Positions 25,179 through 36,815 of a DNA stretch of 64,000 nt are shown piece by piece. The stretch spans positions 92,167,299-92,231,298 of the forward strand of contig OU015490.1 of assembly GCA_907164885.2 (NCBI GenBank), given 5' to 3'. Source of the stretch: Dolomedes plantarius (Eukaryota; Arthropoda; Arachnida; Araneae; Dolomedidae). Both the position numbers and the translations under genes were made by a program. The notes beneath the pieces are model-generated. The model did not search any database. It was not told the DNA's origin and worked only from the letters and a program-made list of their open reading frames with translations. Numbering within the stretch: position 1 is the first letter of the stretch; every line of letters begins with the position of its first letter.

Positions 25179-25902
25179 GGGGAAAGTGGACTTTCAAAAT
25201 TGTGAAATTTGTCCAAAAATTCGATTTTTTAAATTTTATTGAAGTGTGAATCTACGGACGAGTAGGAATGTGTTGCAAAAAGAATTTTTAATTTCTGTGA
25301 TTACTTTCCTACTTATTGGCATTTGTATTTAATTTAGATATTATGTGGTTACTAATAGCAATAACTTTAAATATGTTTTTCTCAAAATAAAAATTTTCAT
25401 GTCATACGAATATTCAAACTGCTCCAGGCGCATTTCTAACTATCGTATTGCTTTGAAATTTAAGTTTTATATACTTAACTGTATATCAAATAAGTCTTAT
25501 TGAAAAAAATTATGCTTTGTATCTCAGAATTTCTAAATTTTGTACTTGAAAAGATGATTTATAGGTATTTTGCGTAATAAAAAGGGTGTTTTCACTATTA
25601 TTATTTTTTTCTGTTTATATTTTTAATGAATGCTTAAAATAAGCAATAAGTTTCATTGTTAGTTCTATAAGATATCCTGTAAATAAAAATTACCATACTA
25701 TATGCAAAAGAAATGCGCCTGGAACATTTTTAATTAGGCCAATTTTTGATATAATTAATAATTCATAATTCATAAATTATTAATATTTCATCTTTAAATT
25801 TTAACCACATTTACATATCTATAGTACTAATCACATAATCAAATTTCAAGCAAATCCGTTCAAAACAAAAAAAAAAGTTAGGTTTGAAGGTCCACTATCC
25901 CC
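25179..25902. mobile_element. piggyBac-type MITE, 724 bp, TTAA duplication
   Basis: TTAA at 25175-25178 and 25903-25906. Ends GGGGAAAGTGGACTTTCAAA and, reverse-complemented, GGGGATAGTGGACCTTCAAA (18 of 20). AT-rich, non-coding. It holds an unoccupied version of the TA site (near 25680) that carries a DD41D element in its sibling at 48424. Confidence 0.88.
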
Positions 25903-25919
25903 TTAAGCTGCAAAATAAA

Positions 25920-26600
25920 GCTTTTTAACATTCCATACAATTTCCGTTAACATATCTGTTATCTGATTTGATAGAAGTATTAATAAAACCAATAAAACAT
26001 ATATATTTAGAGTCTTCGTTTTTGGTGATTACAGTATAATAAAACAAAATTAATGTTTTTAACGTACCGTAGCAGTTAATATTCTGGTTCCGAAATGGGT
26101 AAAAAAAAATTATAAAACACAAATGTTAAGAGTCGTTTTGTCTAGTAGTACTAAAGTTGGTAATAAAACTAAGTTTCTAAACATTCTTGACAGTTGCAGT
26201 TAAAATTTTTGATTCCGAAATTTATCCAAAGAATCAATAAAGCACAATTATTTAGTCTTTAAGTGTGGTTGTTACTCGATTAAACACCAAAATTAACCCT
26301 GTTAACGTTCCGTGCTGGAATTGATATTCTAAGCTTCTAAATTTGTACAAAAGTTCTAAAATACAAACATTTACAGTCGTTTTGTCTAATAGTTACTCGA
26401 GTTAGTGATAAAACTGACATATTCAACATTCCACGTTATTGCAGATAACATTTGACTGCCGAATTAATCTAAAGAATTCCCAAAATACATACAATTAGAG
26501 TGTATGGGGATTTATCACAAAGTTAACGACGAGATTAGGCTTCCCGGAATTTTCCAAAACATCACAGTTTATATTCCTAGTTTCGAAATCCCAGACACGT
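25920..26600. repeat. Degenerate tandem repeat, ~123-bp unit, ~5 copies
   Basis: A phrase of the form TTCCGAAAT(T) recurs near 26091, 26215, 26338 (altered), 26459 and 26583. Each is preceded by an AACATTC...CAGTTAATATT block and followed by AAAACACAAA...TTTAGAGTC. Units differ at many positions, so the array is old. A (C)n(A)n run follows at 27076-27130. Confidence 0.7.
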
Positions 26601-27154
26601 GAGGATTTTTTTTTCTTTTTGGTATCCCTCGTAAAAGAGTGTTTCAAAATAAAGCATGAATAACCGAATTATTTGACGGATGAATTTCAAAAAGCAATCC
26701 GGGAAAGCTACATTACAGGGAATTTTATCAGACTTCCTAAAGTTAAAACATTTAGTTAAAATCAGAAAATTGTAGAAAACTTTTAAGAAAGTTGGTTTTT
26801 TCCCGCTTTTTCAAACAGTAAAACTGAAGATTTCGATTATGTAACCTTAACATAGTTTTTAACAATGATATGATCCATAACAAAAATTCGATGCTATATT
26901 TTTTTTCTCATTTTATTTATATTATATTTATTTTTCTCATTGTATAACTTTTAATAAGACTCAAACATCAATTCTATTGTTATTCACTTTCAAAAAATCA
27001 TAATATTTCAAATTTTAAGGACCGTCCGGTAGTCAATGCGCTGAGAAGTGCCCTAGCTGAATTCAATTCGTGCTTCCCCCCCCCCCCCCCCAAAAAAAAA
27101 AAAAGAAAAAAAAAAGAAAAGAAAAAAAAAGTTAGAAGCACGCTACGACTATGC

Positions 27155-27313
27155 TGAACGGCCAAAACTCTAAACGCCCATATATTGTTCAGAACCGATT
27201 AAAGGCTCGATACAGCCAGTCTTATGGGAGAGAAACCTCTTTTAAACGGCCACCCCTCAAAACGGTCACTTTTTTCCGGAAACATTACTGGTTGCCATAG
27301 AGAAATTTCACTG
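27155..27313 (-). mobile_element. Tigger-type terminal fragment
   Basis: Reverse complement from 27313: CAGTGAAATTTCTCTATGGC, then AACGG/GGCCGTTT-type repeats, followed by TA at 27314. Resembles the left terminus of a pogo/Tigger element; no other end found. Confidence 0.6.
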
Positions 27314-27479
27314 TATTTTTAAACAGAGATCTAATATTTAATCAAAAAGAAACGACTTGAAGGGTTGGGCTTTCTTTTTTTTTTCAGGTCATATGTATAA
27401 GATTCTAAAAATATATTTTTGCTTTCTTTTGTGCGAGAAATAGACAAAATCTTCACAAGTGTATTATATTATAAGTTTA

Positions 27480-27571
27480 CTAGCTGAATACCCGTGCTTT
27501 GCTACGGACTACATTCAAATTAGATAAAACGGCCAAAGTATGCAATTAATGCCATAACATACATATATATT

Positions 27572-27638
<67 letters not shown>

Positions 27639-28117
27639 TTATTTATTTATAATAAATAAAATGGTCAATGTATGCAATTAATGCCCCCCAAAACATATAT
27701 ATTTATAAAAAAATCACAATGGAAACTTTTATAGACAAAATAATGTAGAAGAAAATATTCAAATTAAATACAATGGTCAAAGCATGCAATTAATTTGTAT
27801 GTGTAATATCCATAAAACATACTAATTTGAATTAAATTCTTAAAAAAACTTCCATCTCGATTAATCTATTGGTTCAATTTTATCTTTTACCGTATTTTAA
27901 TATTTTTTTGTCAATTTATTTCATTGTTATGCACGTGACGATAAATTAATTTAAAGTATCACCAAAAAAAAAAAAAAACCCGTGATGAGCATTTAATAAA
28001 TTAAATTCTAAAAATTAATCTTTGAAAATTCAGCAAAAATCCTAAAATGGATGTAAATATTCGAAAAAGATTTGATTTTAAAGGAATTTTTATGATCTCA
28101 TAAAAATTCCTTTTGAT
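27480..28117 (-). mobile_element. Family-1 Helitron, copy E, 5'-truncated
   Basis: Minus strand 3' end: CCGTAGCAAAGCACGG folds as a hairpin (CCGT-A-GC/GC-ACGG), then GTATTCAG and CTAG at 27483-27480. The body ends at about 28117, where the DD41D element begins. A (TA)n lies at 27577-27634. Confidence 0.88.
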
Positions 28118-28999
28118 AGTACTCATCAAGACGAACAATATTTACAATGCAACCTAGGGCCGTATTCCACTCAGTGTGTCAGAGAAGTGTAAAGTTTAGT
28201 GTTCAAGTTGAACTTTCGCCACTGGAAAAAATTAGAATTAACCAAATCATAAGTTGTACAATCCCATTCAGATCAGAGAAAGATTCACAGTCGATGCCCA
28301 AAATGGCATCCAAGGGTGTCGTTGCACAGTTGACACCGACGAATGAAAGACTGACACACCTCTCGTACACTCCTGGAGCTGTGTTATTCTTGTCCGCTGC
28401 AGCAACAATTCTCGCTACGAGATCTTCCACGGAGTCCACGGTTGTCTCCTACGCCGATGATTTCATGTGTACCCAAAAGAAGAAGTCTAATGGATTTAGG
28501 TCCGGTGTGCGTAGAGGCCAAGCCACAGGTCCTCCATGGCCAATCCACCGTACAGGATATGTGACATTCAGGAAATGGCGGGCGGCGTTGCTAAAGTGCG
28601 GCGGGGCTCCATCATGCATAAACCACATGTCCCTCTGTGTGGTGAGCGGAAGGGCTTGCAAGAAACCAAGAAGCATTTGTTCCAGAAAGACACGGTACGC
28701 TGTGCTGGTCAGACGTTATGGCAAGAAATACCGTCCCACCAGCCAATCACCAACGATACCTGCCCAGATGTTCACTGAAAATCTCTGCTGGTATTTACAG
28801 GGGGCAGTAGAAGGAGGATTGGGCAACTTATGATTGAGTAAATTCACATCTTACGAAAGTTAAACTTGAGCATTGAAGTTTACGCTTTTCTGACATCCTG
28901 ATTGGTAAGCGGCCCTAGGTTGCAATGTAAATATGTTTCGTCTTGATAAGAACTATTCCCCTCCTCTTATTTTGTCGACACAGTTTACGAACACCCTGT
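28118..28999 (-). mobile_element. Tc1/mariner element with long subterminal inverted repeats
   Basis: Arms share ATCAAGACGAA, ATTTACAATGCAACCTAGG and GGCCG at left, with the same order reversed at 28905-28960. The right arm runs on to ACACCCTG at about 28998, followed by TA. The left arm's outer ~45 bp are missing. Transposase lies on the minus strand. Confidence 0.78.
28203..28676 (-). pseudogene. Tc1/mariner transposase remnant (DD41D spacing)
   Basis: Seen on the minus strand from 28676: LLGFLQALPLTTQRDMWFMH, then HDGAPPHFS and RTPDLNPLDFFFW. Forty-one residues separate the Asp of HDG from the Asp of PLDF. After a frameshift near 28440 comes MDSVEDLVARIVAAAD, the start of the usual C-terminal helix; the remainder is replaced by unrelated text. 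The first catalytic Asp and the DNA-binding region are gone. This family differs in sequence from the DD41D elements at 1 and 48844. Confidence 0.8.
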
Positions 29000-29127
29000 A
29001 TTCTTCACATAGCACTTTTGAAGCACAATAAGGCATGCATTTCAAAAATAAGGTTATTCTACCATTATCATTAAGGCTACAATGGACCTTCAGATTGACA
29101 AAAATATGTCCCCAAAACGATTTTTTT

Positions 29128-29340
29128 GGAACGAAGTTCTTTTACGCGGCTTACAGTAGAGTGAACTGGCAGAAATCGTCACGTAACGAAAAAGCGCTAT
29201 CTCCCTTCCAGGCGACCTTCCTTGCTTTGCTATTGCTGGCTTGTGGCGTTCGCTTTTGGCTCCCACCCTGTTACCGTGAGTTCGAACGTCACTGGTGCGT
29301 TGTTTCACCTCCTGCACTCGCGGATGTTCAACTTCGGCTT
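29128..29340. mobile_element. Interspersed repeat, possible SINE/LINE piece (partner 57568-57650)
   Basis: TTGGAACGAAGTTCTTTTAC, GGCTTACAGTAGAGTGAACT and TCGTCACGTAA are shared with 57568-57650. Further on GAGTTCGAACGTCACT resembles a B box, but no A box is placed correctly. Class unresolved. Confidence 0.55.
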
Positions 29341-30117
29341 TTCTGCTTTTTAAAATCTCAACTTAGTCTTAACTTAATGTTTTCTCCTAGTTTATTAATT
29401 CTGGTATTTATTCAATCTTTTTTTATTTGGTGATAATATGAATACAGTTAGTTGTAATTTTATTTCTAAACTTAGCTTTGTGGCAAAGTTTTCTGTCGTC
29501 ATTTCAGTTTGAAAAGGCATTTGAAAGAAAATCGAAACCTGTGTGTAATAAATGAGATTTTAAGATATGTGCCTATCTTTTGGGTACATTTTTTGAAAAA
29601 TGTGAAATTTTTATTAAACACATGTTTTTAGTTAAAACAGGGAAAAAAAACTATGGTTTGCCAAACCTTCTATAGCAAAATCTAACCAATATATTTCCCT
29701 TTTTTTCAACAATATATTAGTAAATCACTTATCTGTGTTATGAAGCAAGCGATTACCAATACCTCTTAAATTTACTAAAATATACCAAATTTTGTATACA
29801 AAACATGGTTTTCTTTAAAAAAATTTATAATTTTTTTCAATAAAAATAGCTCTTAAATTAATAAATACATAATTACAACCTATATTTTGCTTAATAATAT
29901 ACCATTAAATAAGCAGAACCTTGTGACGTAATTAATGTTTTCTCCTAGTTCTTATTTAGAATTTTTTATATATAATTTATAATTCACTATTTTATATTTA
30001 ATTTTTAATAAATGACTATTTTTCCTAAAATATTAAATGGAATTTATTGATTTAAATCCTTACTGTACATTTTTGTTTTGAAAAAATGATAAAAAATATA
30101 AATAAAATGTACAAATT

Positions 30118-30290
30118 AGAGAGAGAGAGAGAGTTGGTTGAATAAAAGAGGGCTCCGTTTTTTGGCATGACAAAAATACACTAATATAATCAATAGAAAT
30201 CTACATATTAAATCACTTTTAGAGTTGAAAAAATAACGTAAGGAACTTTGTTCCTGATGGGGGTTCCCCGACCGCACAATTTTTTTTCTT
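30118..30290 (+). repeat. Interspersed repeat beginning with (GA)n (partner 58335-58510)
   Basis: GAATAAAAGAGGGCT, ATACACTAATATAATCAATA and ACGTAAGGAACTT are shared, ending with CCCCGACCGCA. Both copies open with a (GA)n run and GTTGGTTG. Confidence 0.85.
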
Positions 30291-31025
30291 TCAGAAAATT
30301 CTGCAACTCATCAGCTTTAAATTAAAAAAAATATGTTGATCCGATCATTATTAACCGAGTTTTAATGATCGGAAGTATTTTTTCAAACGCAAACAATGGA
30401 AATGTTAGTCAAATTAAAACTTTAAATGCCATTTTCTCAAAACAAGTTTTCATGTCGTTTCGGTAAGTTCAAAATGTTCCATGCGTCATAATTTTTCTTG
30501 AATTTTCATAAAATTTCCTAAAATGATTATTTATATATGTTAGAATGAAACTTAGTAATAAATTCAGTATACTATTTTAAAACAACTTAAAGTTATTACA
30601 ATAAAAAAAAATTTTTGATAAAATTTTGCTTAAAATGACCTATTTTTATCAATTTATTTTCTAGTTTTTATAAATATGACTGTAAATCAAATATTGCTAC
30701 TAACTTTTATTATAACTATATAAAGTTAGCTTAAGAGAGAAAAATAGATATCTGAGACAAAAATTAATGCGCATGGAGCATTTTTAAATAGAGTAATTAA
30801 CAAACTGATTTTAATTAATATCTTAATTAATTATATTCTGATTTTTTTAAATTTAGAATTTACATCTCTAAACAACACTGTATAAGCATACAAAATTTCA
30901 TAGCAATTGGTTAATGAATAAAAAAAAGCCTTCATGGTCCATTGTCGCCTTAAAAAACAATTTATGGTATTGAACATGCCCTATTCAATCCAGAACATAT
31001 GTTAATTAAACAGTTTAAGCTATAG

Positions 31026-31251
31026 CCGGCTTGTGGCGGCTCAGTGGTACAGCGCGCTGGTTTTCGGTGCTGAGGGTGCTCGGACCGAATCCTGGCGTCG
31101 CGCCACGAAAAATGTCTCCGTTCGTGTCGTCCCTTCATAGGGGGGTAATGCTGTCCGCCTATATGGTGCCCCCACAATAAAATGGGCAGTAAAATTGCGG
31201 CGTAGTATAGGCGAATGTTTGACGACAAGTGCCTCCGCATTGAAAAAAAAA
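31026..31251 (+). mobile_element. tRNA-derived SINE, complete, with A tail
   Basis: Head GGCGGCTCAGTGGTACAGCG (A box) and CTCGGACCGAATCCTGG (B box). The body contains TTCATAGGGGGG and CCTATATGGTGC, and the tail is a 10-A run. Perfect target duplication AGTTTAAGCTATAGC at 31012-31026 and 31252-31266. These are the marks of LINE-driven target-primed insertion. It shares its body with the SINE at 55310-55576. Confidence 0.93.
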
Positions 31252-31593
31252 AGTTTAAGCTATAGCACTGAAGACTTTGGAGTAATAGGTGAAGTAAACC
31301 GTTTTATTCACCAGAATTATAGAAAGAAGCTACAACCGGTGTAACAACTCATAGTAATGGAACTTATTCGAAGTTGCCATCAAAAAGCATAAAATTATTA
31401 ACGTTCATATGCAAACGAAATGAAAATGGAATTCGCAACTGGGCGAGTAACTCGCACGCAAATTCCACGAGACCATGGTGGCACTGCAAAGTCTTGTTAC
31501 AATTTTATCTTTGATGTTATAACATCACAGTCACGTCATGGTGTCTCTTTTAAGGTGAACCAAATCGATATTTACGCCATTTTTATGTAATTC

Positions 31594-32312
31594 CGAGCTG
31601 AATACCCGTACTTCGCTACAAAGTACAATCAAATTAAACACAACAGTCAATGTATGCAATTAATGTCAAAAAAAAATATTTATAAAAAAATCGTAATGGA
31701 TATTTTGGTAGACAAAATAATGTAAAAGAAAATATTCAAATTAAATCTAATAGAACATACTAAAGAATATAGTACAGTTTGAGGAACGTTTCTTTTACTG
31801 TATTTTAATGTTTTTTTTTGGATAATGTCCAATCACCTGCCGCATTAGAAAGAAAATAAAATTTTTTTTTGTCAATTTATTCCGTTGTTATGCACGAGAC
31901 GCAAAATTAGTTTAAAGTATTACAAAAAGAAAAGAAACCACTTGATCAGCATTTAATAAATTAAATTATAAAAATTAATCTTTAAAAATTCACAAAAAAT
32001 CAGAAAATGGAGGTAAAGATTCGAAAAAGATTTCATTTTAAAGGAATTGTTATGATCTTTCTCGTGATATAAATTTTATAACCCTCGAATTATTATTTTA
32101 AATGCAAACTTTAAAGAATGTTACAAAAAAGCTTAAAAATTTAATTTAAAAAAATATAAGAAGAATTTTTCAAAAATCTTTCTTAGTGCACCCCTACACT
32201 ATAAGAAGAATTGCCATCCAAAATTTCAGCCCTTTAGGTCCAGCTGTTTGGTCTGTGCGTTATTAGTCAGTCAGTCAGTCAGTCAGTTACGGAACTGTTT
32301 TATATATATAGA
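31594..32312 (-). mobile_element. Family-1 Helitron, copy F
   Basis: Minus strand: A then TCTATATATATAAAACAGTT at 32312. The 3' hairpin region GTAGCGAAGTACGGGTATTC is at left, with CTAG decayed to CTCG. Confidence 0.9.
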
Positions 32313-33099
32313 TGAAATTGCAATTATACGAACAAACTGCTTGTTTTTACTAAAATTCTTTCCCTATTTATGTAGCTGTTCTCATGATAACTTTGTTGCC
32401 CATACGCCCCTGATAACATCCAGTCGTATAAGGAAGAAACAAAATTTTTTTTTTCAGATTCACGGTTGCAACAAGCGTACATCTAGTTATGGATTTACTT
32501 GTTACTTCATAATTCTTTTGTAGTTTAATGCTAAAATACACCTTTTAGCAACACACAAAATAATAATAATTGGACATTAGCTTATTTAGTCAACAGCCTT
32601 GTAATAATGCAGTAATAGCGTTATATTTTGATAGCATATTACAACAAGAATTAATAAAAGAAAAATAATATTTTATCGAAATATGAACAACCATCTACTG
32701 ATATTATAATCTTCCCTCTGTACGGTTATTTAATTCTGTTGTTTAATAAAATTCAAAATAATCCAGCAATAATTATACTATTTGACCTACTATTTTGTCA
32801 AAAGTAAAATGGCAAAATAGATGTCGTATGAATCATTTCGGACCAAACAAGAAAAGGCCAGAGAACTATAAAGTCACTTGAGTCTTTTGATGATGACGAA
32901 GCCATAAACGATATTTAACTTCCAAAATTAGAGCAGAGTAAAAATAAAATTACTTTGATGATTCATTTAGAGTCGGTGCTCAAAATTAACTTTTTTGCCA
33001 TTTCGTCTTAATGCCGACTCACACATATCATGAACGAGACAAAATCCTCAAATATCCACTAATAACCAGTAATCGAAAATTATTCCGGCTCATTAGTCG
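32313..33099. other. No gene seen
   Basis: AT-rich DNA with no convincing frame, inverted repeat or partner in the window. Confidence 0.45.
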
Positions 33100-33600
33100 C
33101 TAAACGAGAAATTTATGAAGGTATCAATTTCGGAGCCCAAACGATTCCATAGAAGTTATTTAATTGCTATTTCTGTCGTCCCCCCCCCCCCCAGTTCCCA
33201 GTTGCAGTTAAAAGACGATGAATGTAAACATCATGAATAACAATTGGATGAATTCGTTAGGGAGGAAGAGCTCCGGATGGAAGTCATGGTACATATAAAA
33301 TGGCTGATATCTCGGCGCATATCGAACGTTCTGCGTCCTCGGCCGGATTTTTATGACCTCGGCGGCGGAATGGAACGAAATATTATCGTCTGTAGCGATC
33401 TGGTTGAATGAGAGTCATTCCGGCGCTGCTTATCTGGGAATGATGCTTTTATGGGACACGAGGGAGTATGGGTTTCAATTCCGGTATCTCGTTGTTTTCG
33501 CTTAATTTTTCCCCCCACCATATTAAATGACATGTGGATGAGAGTCAAATAATTATGCAAAATTAAAAGTTTGACGCTTTCTCGTGTGACCCATAACCGA
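33100..33600. other. GC-richer, apparently single-copy island
   Basis: Unlike its neighbours in composition and without a copy in the window. Includes ATGGCTGATATCTCGGCGC and CTCGGCCGGATTTTTATGAC. No long frame. A candidate conserved non-coding element; the composition is the only evidence. Confidence 0.35.
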
Positions 33601-34480
33601 ATACAATAGGACGAGGAGATTAAATTATCGCCCTATCTAGGCATTTTGAAGGGGTTTTTTTTTCTTTCCCCTCCTGCGAACTGAAAAACAGCTTTTTAAA
33701 ATGGCGTTTTTATCTTGCGAAAGAGTTTGACTTTTTTTTTTCTATAAAATCTCTGGGTGGATGGCGAAAGATAGGGCTAAAAGAAGTTTTACTTTCGCAG
33801 ATCAGACATGCTAATATTTCATTCTGCTGCCTGCGTAACATTAAATAATGGAATTTATCAGAATATTATTTATGCAGGCTGTTTTAAATGTCTGCCTTTT
33901 TTTAAGCTGGATTTGCTAAAACTTGTTTATTCGTACTCACGGAGAAAAATTTTCTGATTTAAAGAGAATTCAGTCTACGCAAAGAATTCATTGCATCAAT
34001 AAAACTTTTGTAGCACTATATAGTTTTATTTTCAAGGAAATATTTCATGTGATTTTCCTCTACTTTTTTCATAAAAATAGCATTTTGTGAATTGTAAGCT
34101 CTTAAGTAGTGAATTATCAGGAAAAAAACACCGAATTTCCTCATCATACAGATGTTAATTATTATTGTAATTATCACTAAAATAAAAACTTCCTAAAAGA
34201 GATTTGCGATAGACACGAGAAATTTTTTTTATTGCAGGTAGAGATTTATTTAAATTTCTTTGTGATGCCAGCAGATTTGCGTAAATATATCTTCTGAATT
34301 TTGAAGGACATGTGGAAGTAAAAGAGAAAAGCAAAATATAGCTACTATTTATAAAAGAAAAATGGAATTGTGACATGCAAATATCATCGCTTTTGTTAAT
34401 TAGAAATGTTTCCTCTTCTTAGTTTGAAAAGTAATATGCGTTCTCTTGCTAATTAGTGTAAAATCTTTGAAAAGCTCTAT
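33601..34480. other. No gene seen
   Basis: T-rich and A-rich stretches with no recognisable element. Confidence 0.45.
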
Positions 34481-34487
34481 CAAAATT

Positions 34488-34981
34488 CGGGAGTAGTCTA
34501 TATTTGTGTGCAAGGCCCGTCATCTTGGATTTTTTTGGGCCCAATTTGTCCACCATTCTGGCTGTATGGAAGTCGTAAGCGCAAATGGCCTAAGGGTGAA
34601 TGATTGGTATATGATTGGTTAAAAGTTTTAACGCTTATGTTGACGGATTCTATGTGAACAGGCCCTTACTGTTACATCACTAATGGGGTCCGTCATCCGC
34701 TGGCTATGCAAAGAATATGCTGGCTGCAACGATCAGTAAAAGAAACCTACCACAGGCTGTATGAAAATCGTAAGCGCAAATGGCCTAACTGTTACATCAC
34801 TGGGGTTAATCAACCGCCAGCTACGCCATGAATATTCCGGCTGTAGCGCTCAGAAAAGCAAAACTACGCAGTAACTATCGCCGAGACAACGAGAAAATCC
34901 AACATAGAATCCAACAAACGCTCCAAAACGGGGGAAAATCCAGGATGGCGGACCTTGCACACAAATCTAGACTATCCCCCG
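34488..34981. mobile_element. Terminal-inverted-repeat element, 494 bp, AAATT duplication
   Basis: Ends CGGGAGTAGTCTATATTTGT and reverse-complemented CGGGGGATAGTCTAGATTTG, continuing GTGCAAGGYCCGYCATCYTG, flanked by AAATT on both sides (34483-34487 and 34982-34986). The interior is a tandem pair of about 128 bp (CGTAAGCGCAAATGGCCTAA at 34574 and 34764), one of which carries a nested MITE. Superfamily uncertain. Confidence 0.8.
34597..34668. mobile_element. MITE remnant related to 17240-17403
   Basis: The right side reads GTTGACGGATTCTATGTGAA then CAGGCCC, matching the right end of the 17.2-kb MITE. The sister tandem unit at 34785 is uninterrupted (GGCCTAACTGTTACATCACT) and shows where the insertion broke the sequence: TAA on one side, TTA on the other. 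The left terminal repeat has been lost. Confidence 0.8.
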
Positions 34982-34997
34982 AAATTCTCATCCTTTA

Positions 34998-35290
34998 AGA
35001 CAGTGGTGCCCACCGTCAGTTGCGACCCACAGTGGGGTAGTAAAGAACATTGGAGGGGTCGCGGATAGTTTGAAGCAAATTTATATCACACTGAATTGTT
35101 TAATTAAAAAATATGTTTTGAATTTTCTAAGATTATATATAGTTTTAATATTTTTAGTTTATATTTTTTTAAACAAATGCATATAAATCTTTGAATATGA
35201 TGTTTTAGTCACACGAAATTTGCCAAAAACAAGTGAAGAATGCAGGACATTTTTTTCAACCATATTATGCAAATATATGCCCAAAATTCA
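34998..35290. mobile_element. hAT-like terminal fragment
   Basis: Begins CAGTGGTGCCCACCGTCAG and GTTGCGACCC, with AGGGGTCGCGG after it, the style of many hAT ends. Text near 35215 (AAATTTGCCAAAAACAA) is inverted relative to 54030-54070. No partner end or target duplication. Confidence 0.5.
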
Positions 35291-35519
35291 CTGATTATTA
35301 CCATGTTTTTACTAACTCGCTTTCTTGTTTGTTTGTTTGTTTGTTTGTTTGTGTGTTTGTCCAGTACAAATCTTGCAATCGATTTTTAACTAACTTCCCG
35401 ACTAGCTAGACCTTTTAAACTTTTAGGATAGCTCATTCATTCCTAGAATTCATTCATTTTCCTGCATAGCAAAAAATTGAGATTAATAAATACCAGGGCA
35501 ACAACTGGTAAACAGCTAG
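35290..35519 (+). mobile_element. Helitron 3' segment
   Basis: Ends with hairpin ACCAGGGCAACAACTGGT, AAACAG and CTAG at 35516-35519, followed by T. Upstream a (GTTT)n run and TCCAGTACAAATCTTGCAAT recur at 35700 and, inverted, at 37910. Confidence 0.8.
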
Positions 35520-35530
35520 TATATATATAT

Positions 35531-35606
35531 TTGGCATTAATTGGATACATTGACCGTTGTATTTAATTTGAATGTACTTCGTTGCGAAGCACGGGTATTT
35601 AGCTAA
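35531..35606 (+). mobile_element. Family-1 Helitron, copy G, 3' end only
   Basis: TTGGCATTAATTGGATACA to CGTTGCGAAGCACG (hairpin) and GGTATTTAGCTAA. Only the last ~75 bp of the family; CTAG has decayed to CTAA. Confidence 0.85.
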
Positions 35607-36125
35607 TATTGTCATACATTTTCTTTCACCTCCGTGATTTTTACCATATTTTTATTAACTCGCTTTCTTGTTTGTTTGTGTGTGTGTGTGTGTTTGTTTG
35701 TCCAGTACAAATCTTGCAATCGATTTTTAACTAACTTCCCGACTAGCTAGACATTTGAAACTTTTAGAATAGCTCTGAACACGATGGCAATGTATTATTT
35801 TAATACTTTTGGCCATCTTTAAACAGAATTGAAATCATTTTCAGTTAATTTTGTTTTATAGAATGGTGCAGCCATCTGTCGGCCTTGACGGGAACGAAAA
35901 GTTAAACTTCCAATTCTGGAGCTAAACGATTGATTACGCATTTAATAGATCTTTATTACGCATTTGATCATTTTCTTTCAAGTTGATGGGATAATTCATC
36001 AAAAAAATTTTAAAAAAGTATTTATTAATACATAGAATTGTCAAGTTTATATGATTCAACAGAAAATTACAGAAATTTATCAAATAATTCTATCATTACC
36101 AACAAGACAAAGCAAACATTTTTAA

Positions 36126-36815
36126 CGTAGGATTACGTTCCTCCATAACGGTCGTCCGGAAAGCAGAATTTCAGACGCTAAATCCGTCCGTCGTCGCGAG
36201 TTATAATTTTGGCGGCGCTCCAAACCCACTCTCTGTCACTTGGACAAGCAGTAAACAGTTAAACAGAAAAGTGCCAAAATGCGTAAAAATTTTGATATAC
36301 ATACATATATATATATACATAAGTTCATATATATGGATACATATACACATAACACATATGTCAGACTCTCGTCTCCCATTCCTAAGTGGAATTGATGAAC
36401 GCGAGTAATAGCGTCTTCAATGAGCCCAAACGAAACGCAAACAGGTGTCGAACGATATACACCTTTGGAGGAGTGCGACAATAGTTGAAAAATCCATTAA
36501 CGGCGCGCTATGGATTGTCGGCACCTTGGAAAAGTCGGCAGGAAAGAAAATTCGTCATGGATGGTTCGAGAAGGCGCTGAGAAGAATGGATAAATACAGG
36601 CGCGAGTAACGAAGGGGGGAGAATAGTTTTTGGACTGTTGAAGGGTCAACACGCTTACGGAGAGACGGGGAGCTCGTCAGACTTTGAATAATGAGCCCGG
36701 CTCTCACGAGTATTTTTAACGTTCATACATATATACATAAAAAAGAGGTAAGCATCTATCAGTAATACTACGTTAATAATCCGCGGCAGTTTCGTTAGAA
36801 AAGACTACCAGAAAT
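36126..36815. repeat. Repeat with TTAA-flanked ends (partner 58698-59610)
   Basis: Starts after TTAA with CGTAGGATTACGTTCCTCC. GTAATACTACG precedes TTAA at 36773-36776, giving an 11-bp inverted end. The outer parts match 58698-58865 and 59480-59610, but similarity continues past the right TTAA to about 36815, so this TTAA may not be the true boundary. Confidence 0.65.
36300..36715. other. GC-richer segment absent from the sister repeat
   Basis: The text from GTCAGACTCTCGTCTCC to CCCGGCTCTCACGAG is not in the copy at 58.7-59.6 kb. No coding frame recognised. Either inserted here or deleted there. Confidence 0.35.

Larger units (their letters stand above)
29075..30949. mobile_element. TTAA element related to the piggyBac-type MITEs, with insertions
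   Basis: TTAA at 29071-29074 and 30950-30953. Ends GGCTACAATGGACCTTCA and reverse-complemented GGCGACAATGGACCATGA. The interior carries two other repeats (29128-29340 and 30118-30290). The text CATGGAGCATTTTTAA near 30773 matches the interior of the shorter relatives. Confidence 0.72.

Noticed and set aside
28147..28833. 228-codon frame on the + strand across the 28-kb transposon
   Set aside because: It is antisense to the transposase, whose HDGAPPHFS and PDLNPLDFF motifs are on the minus strand.
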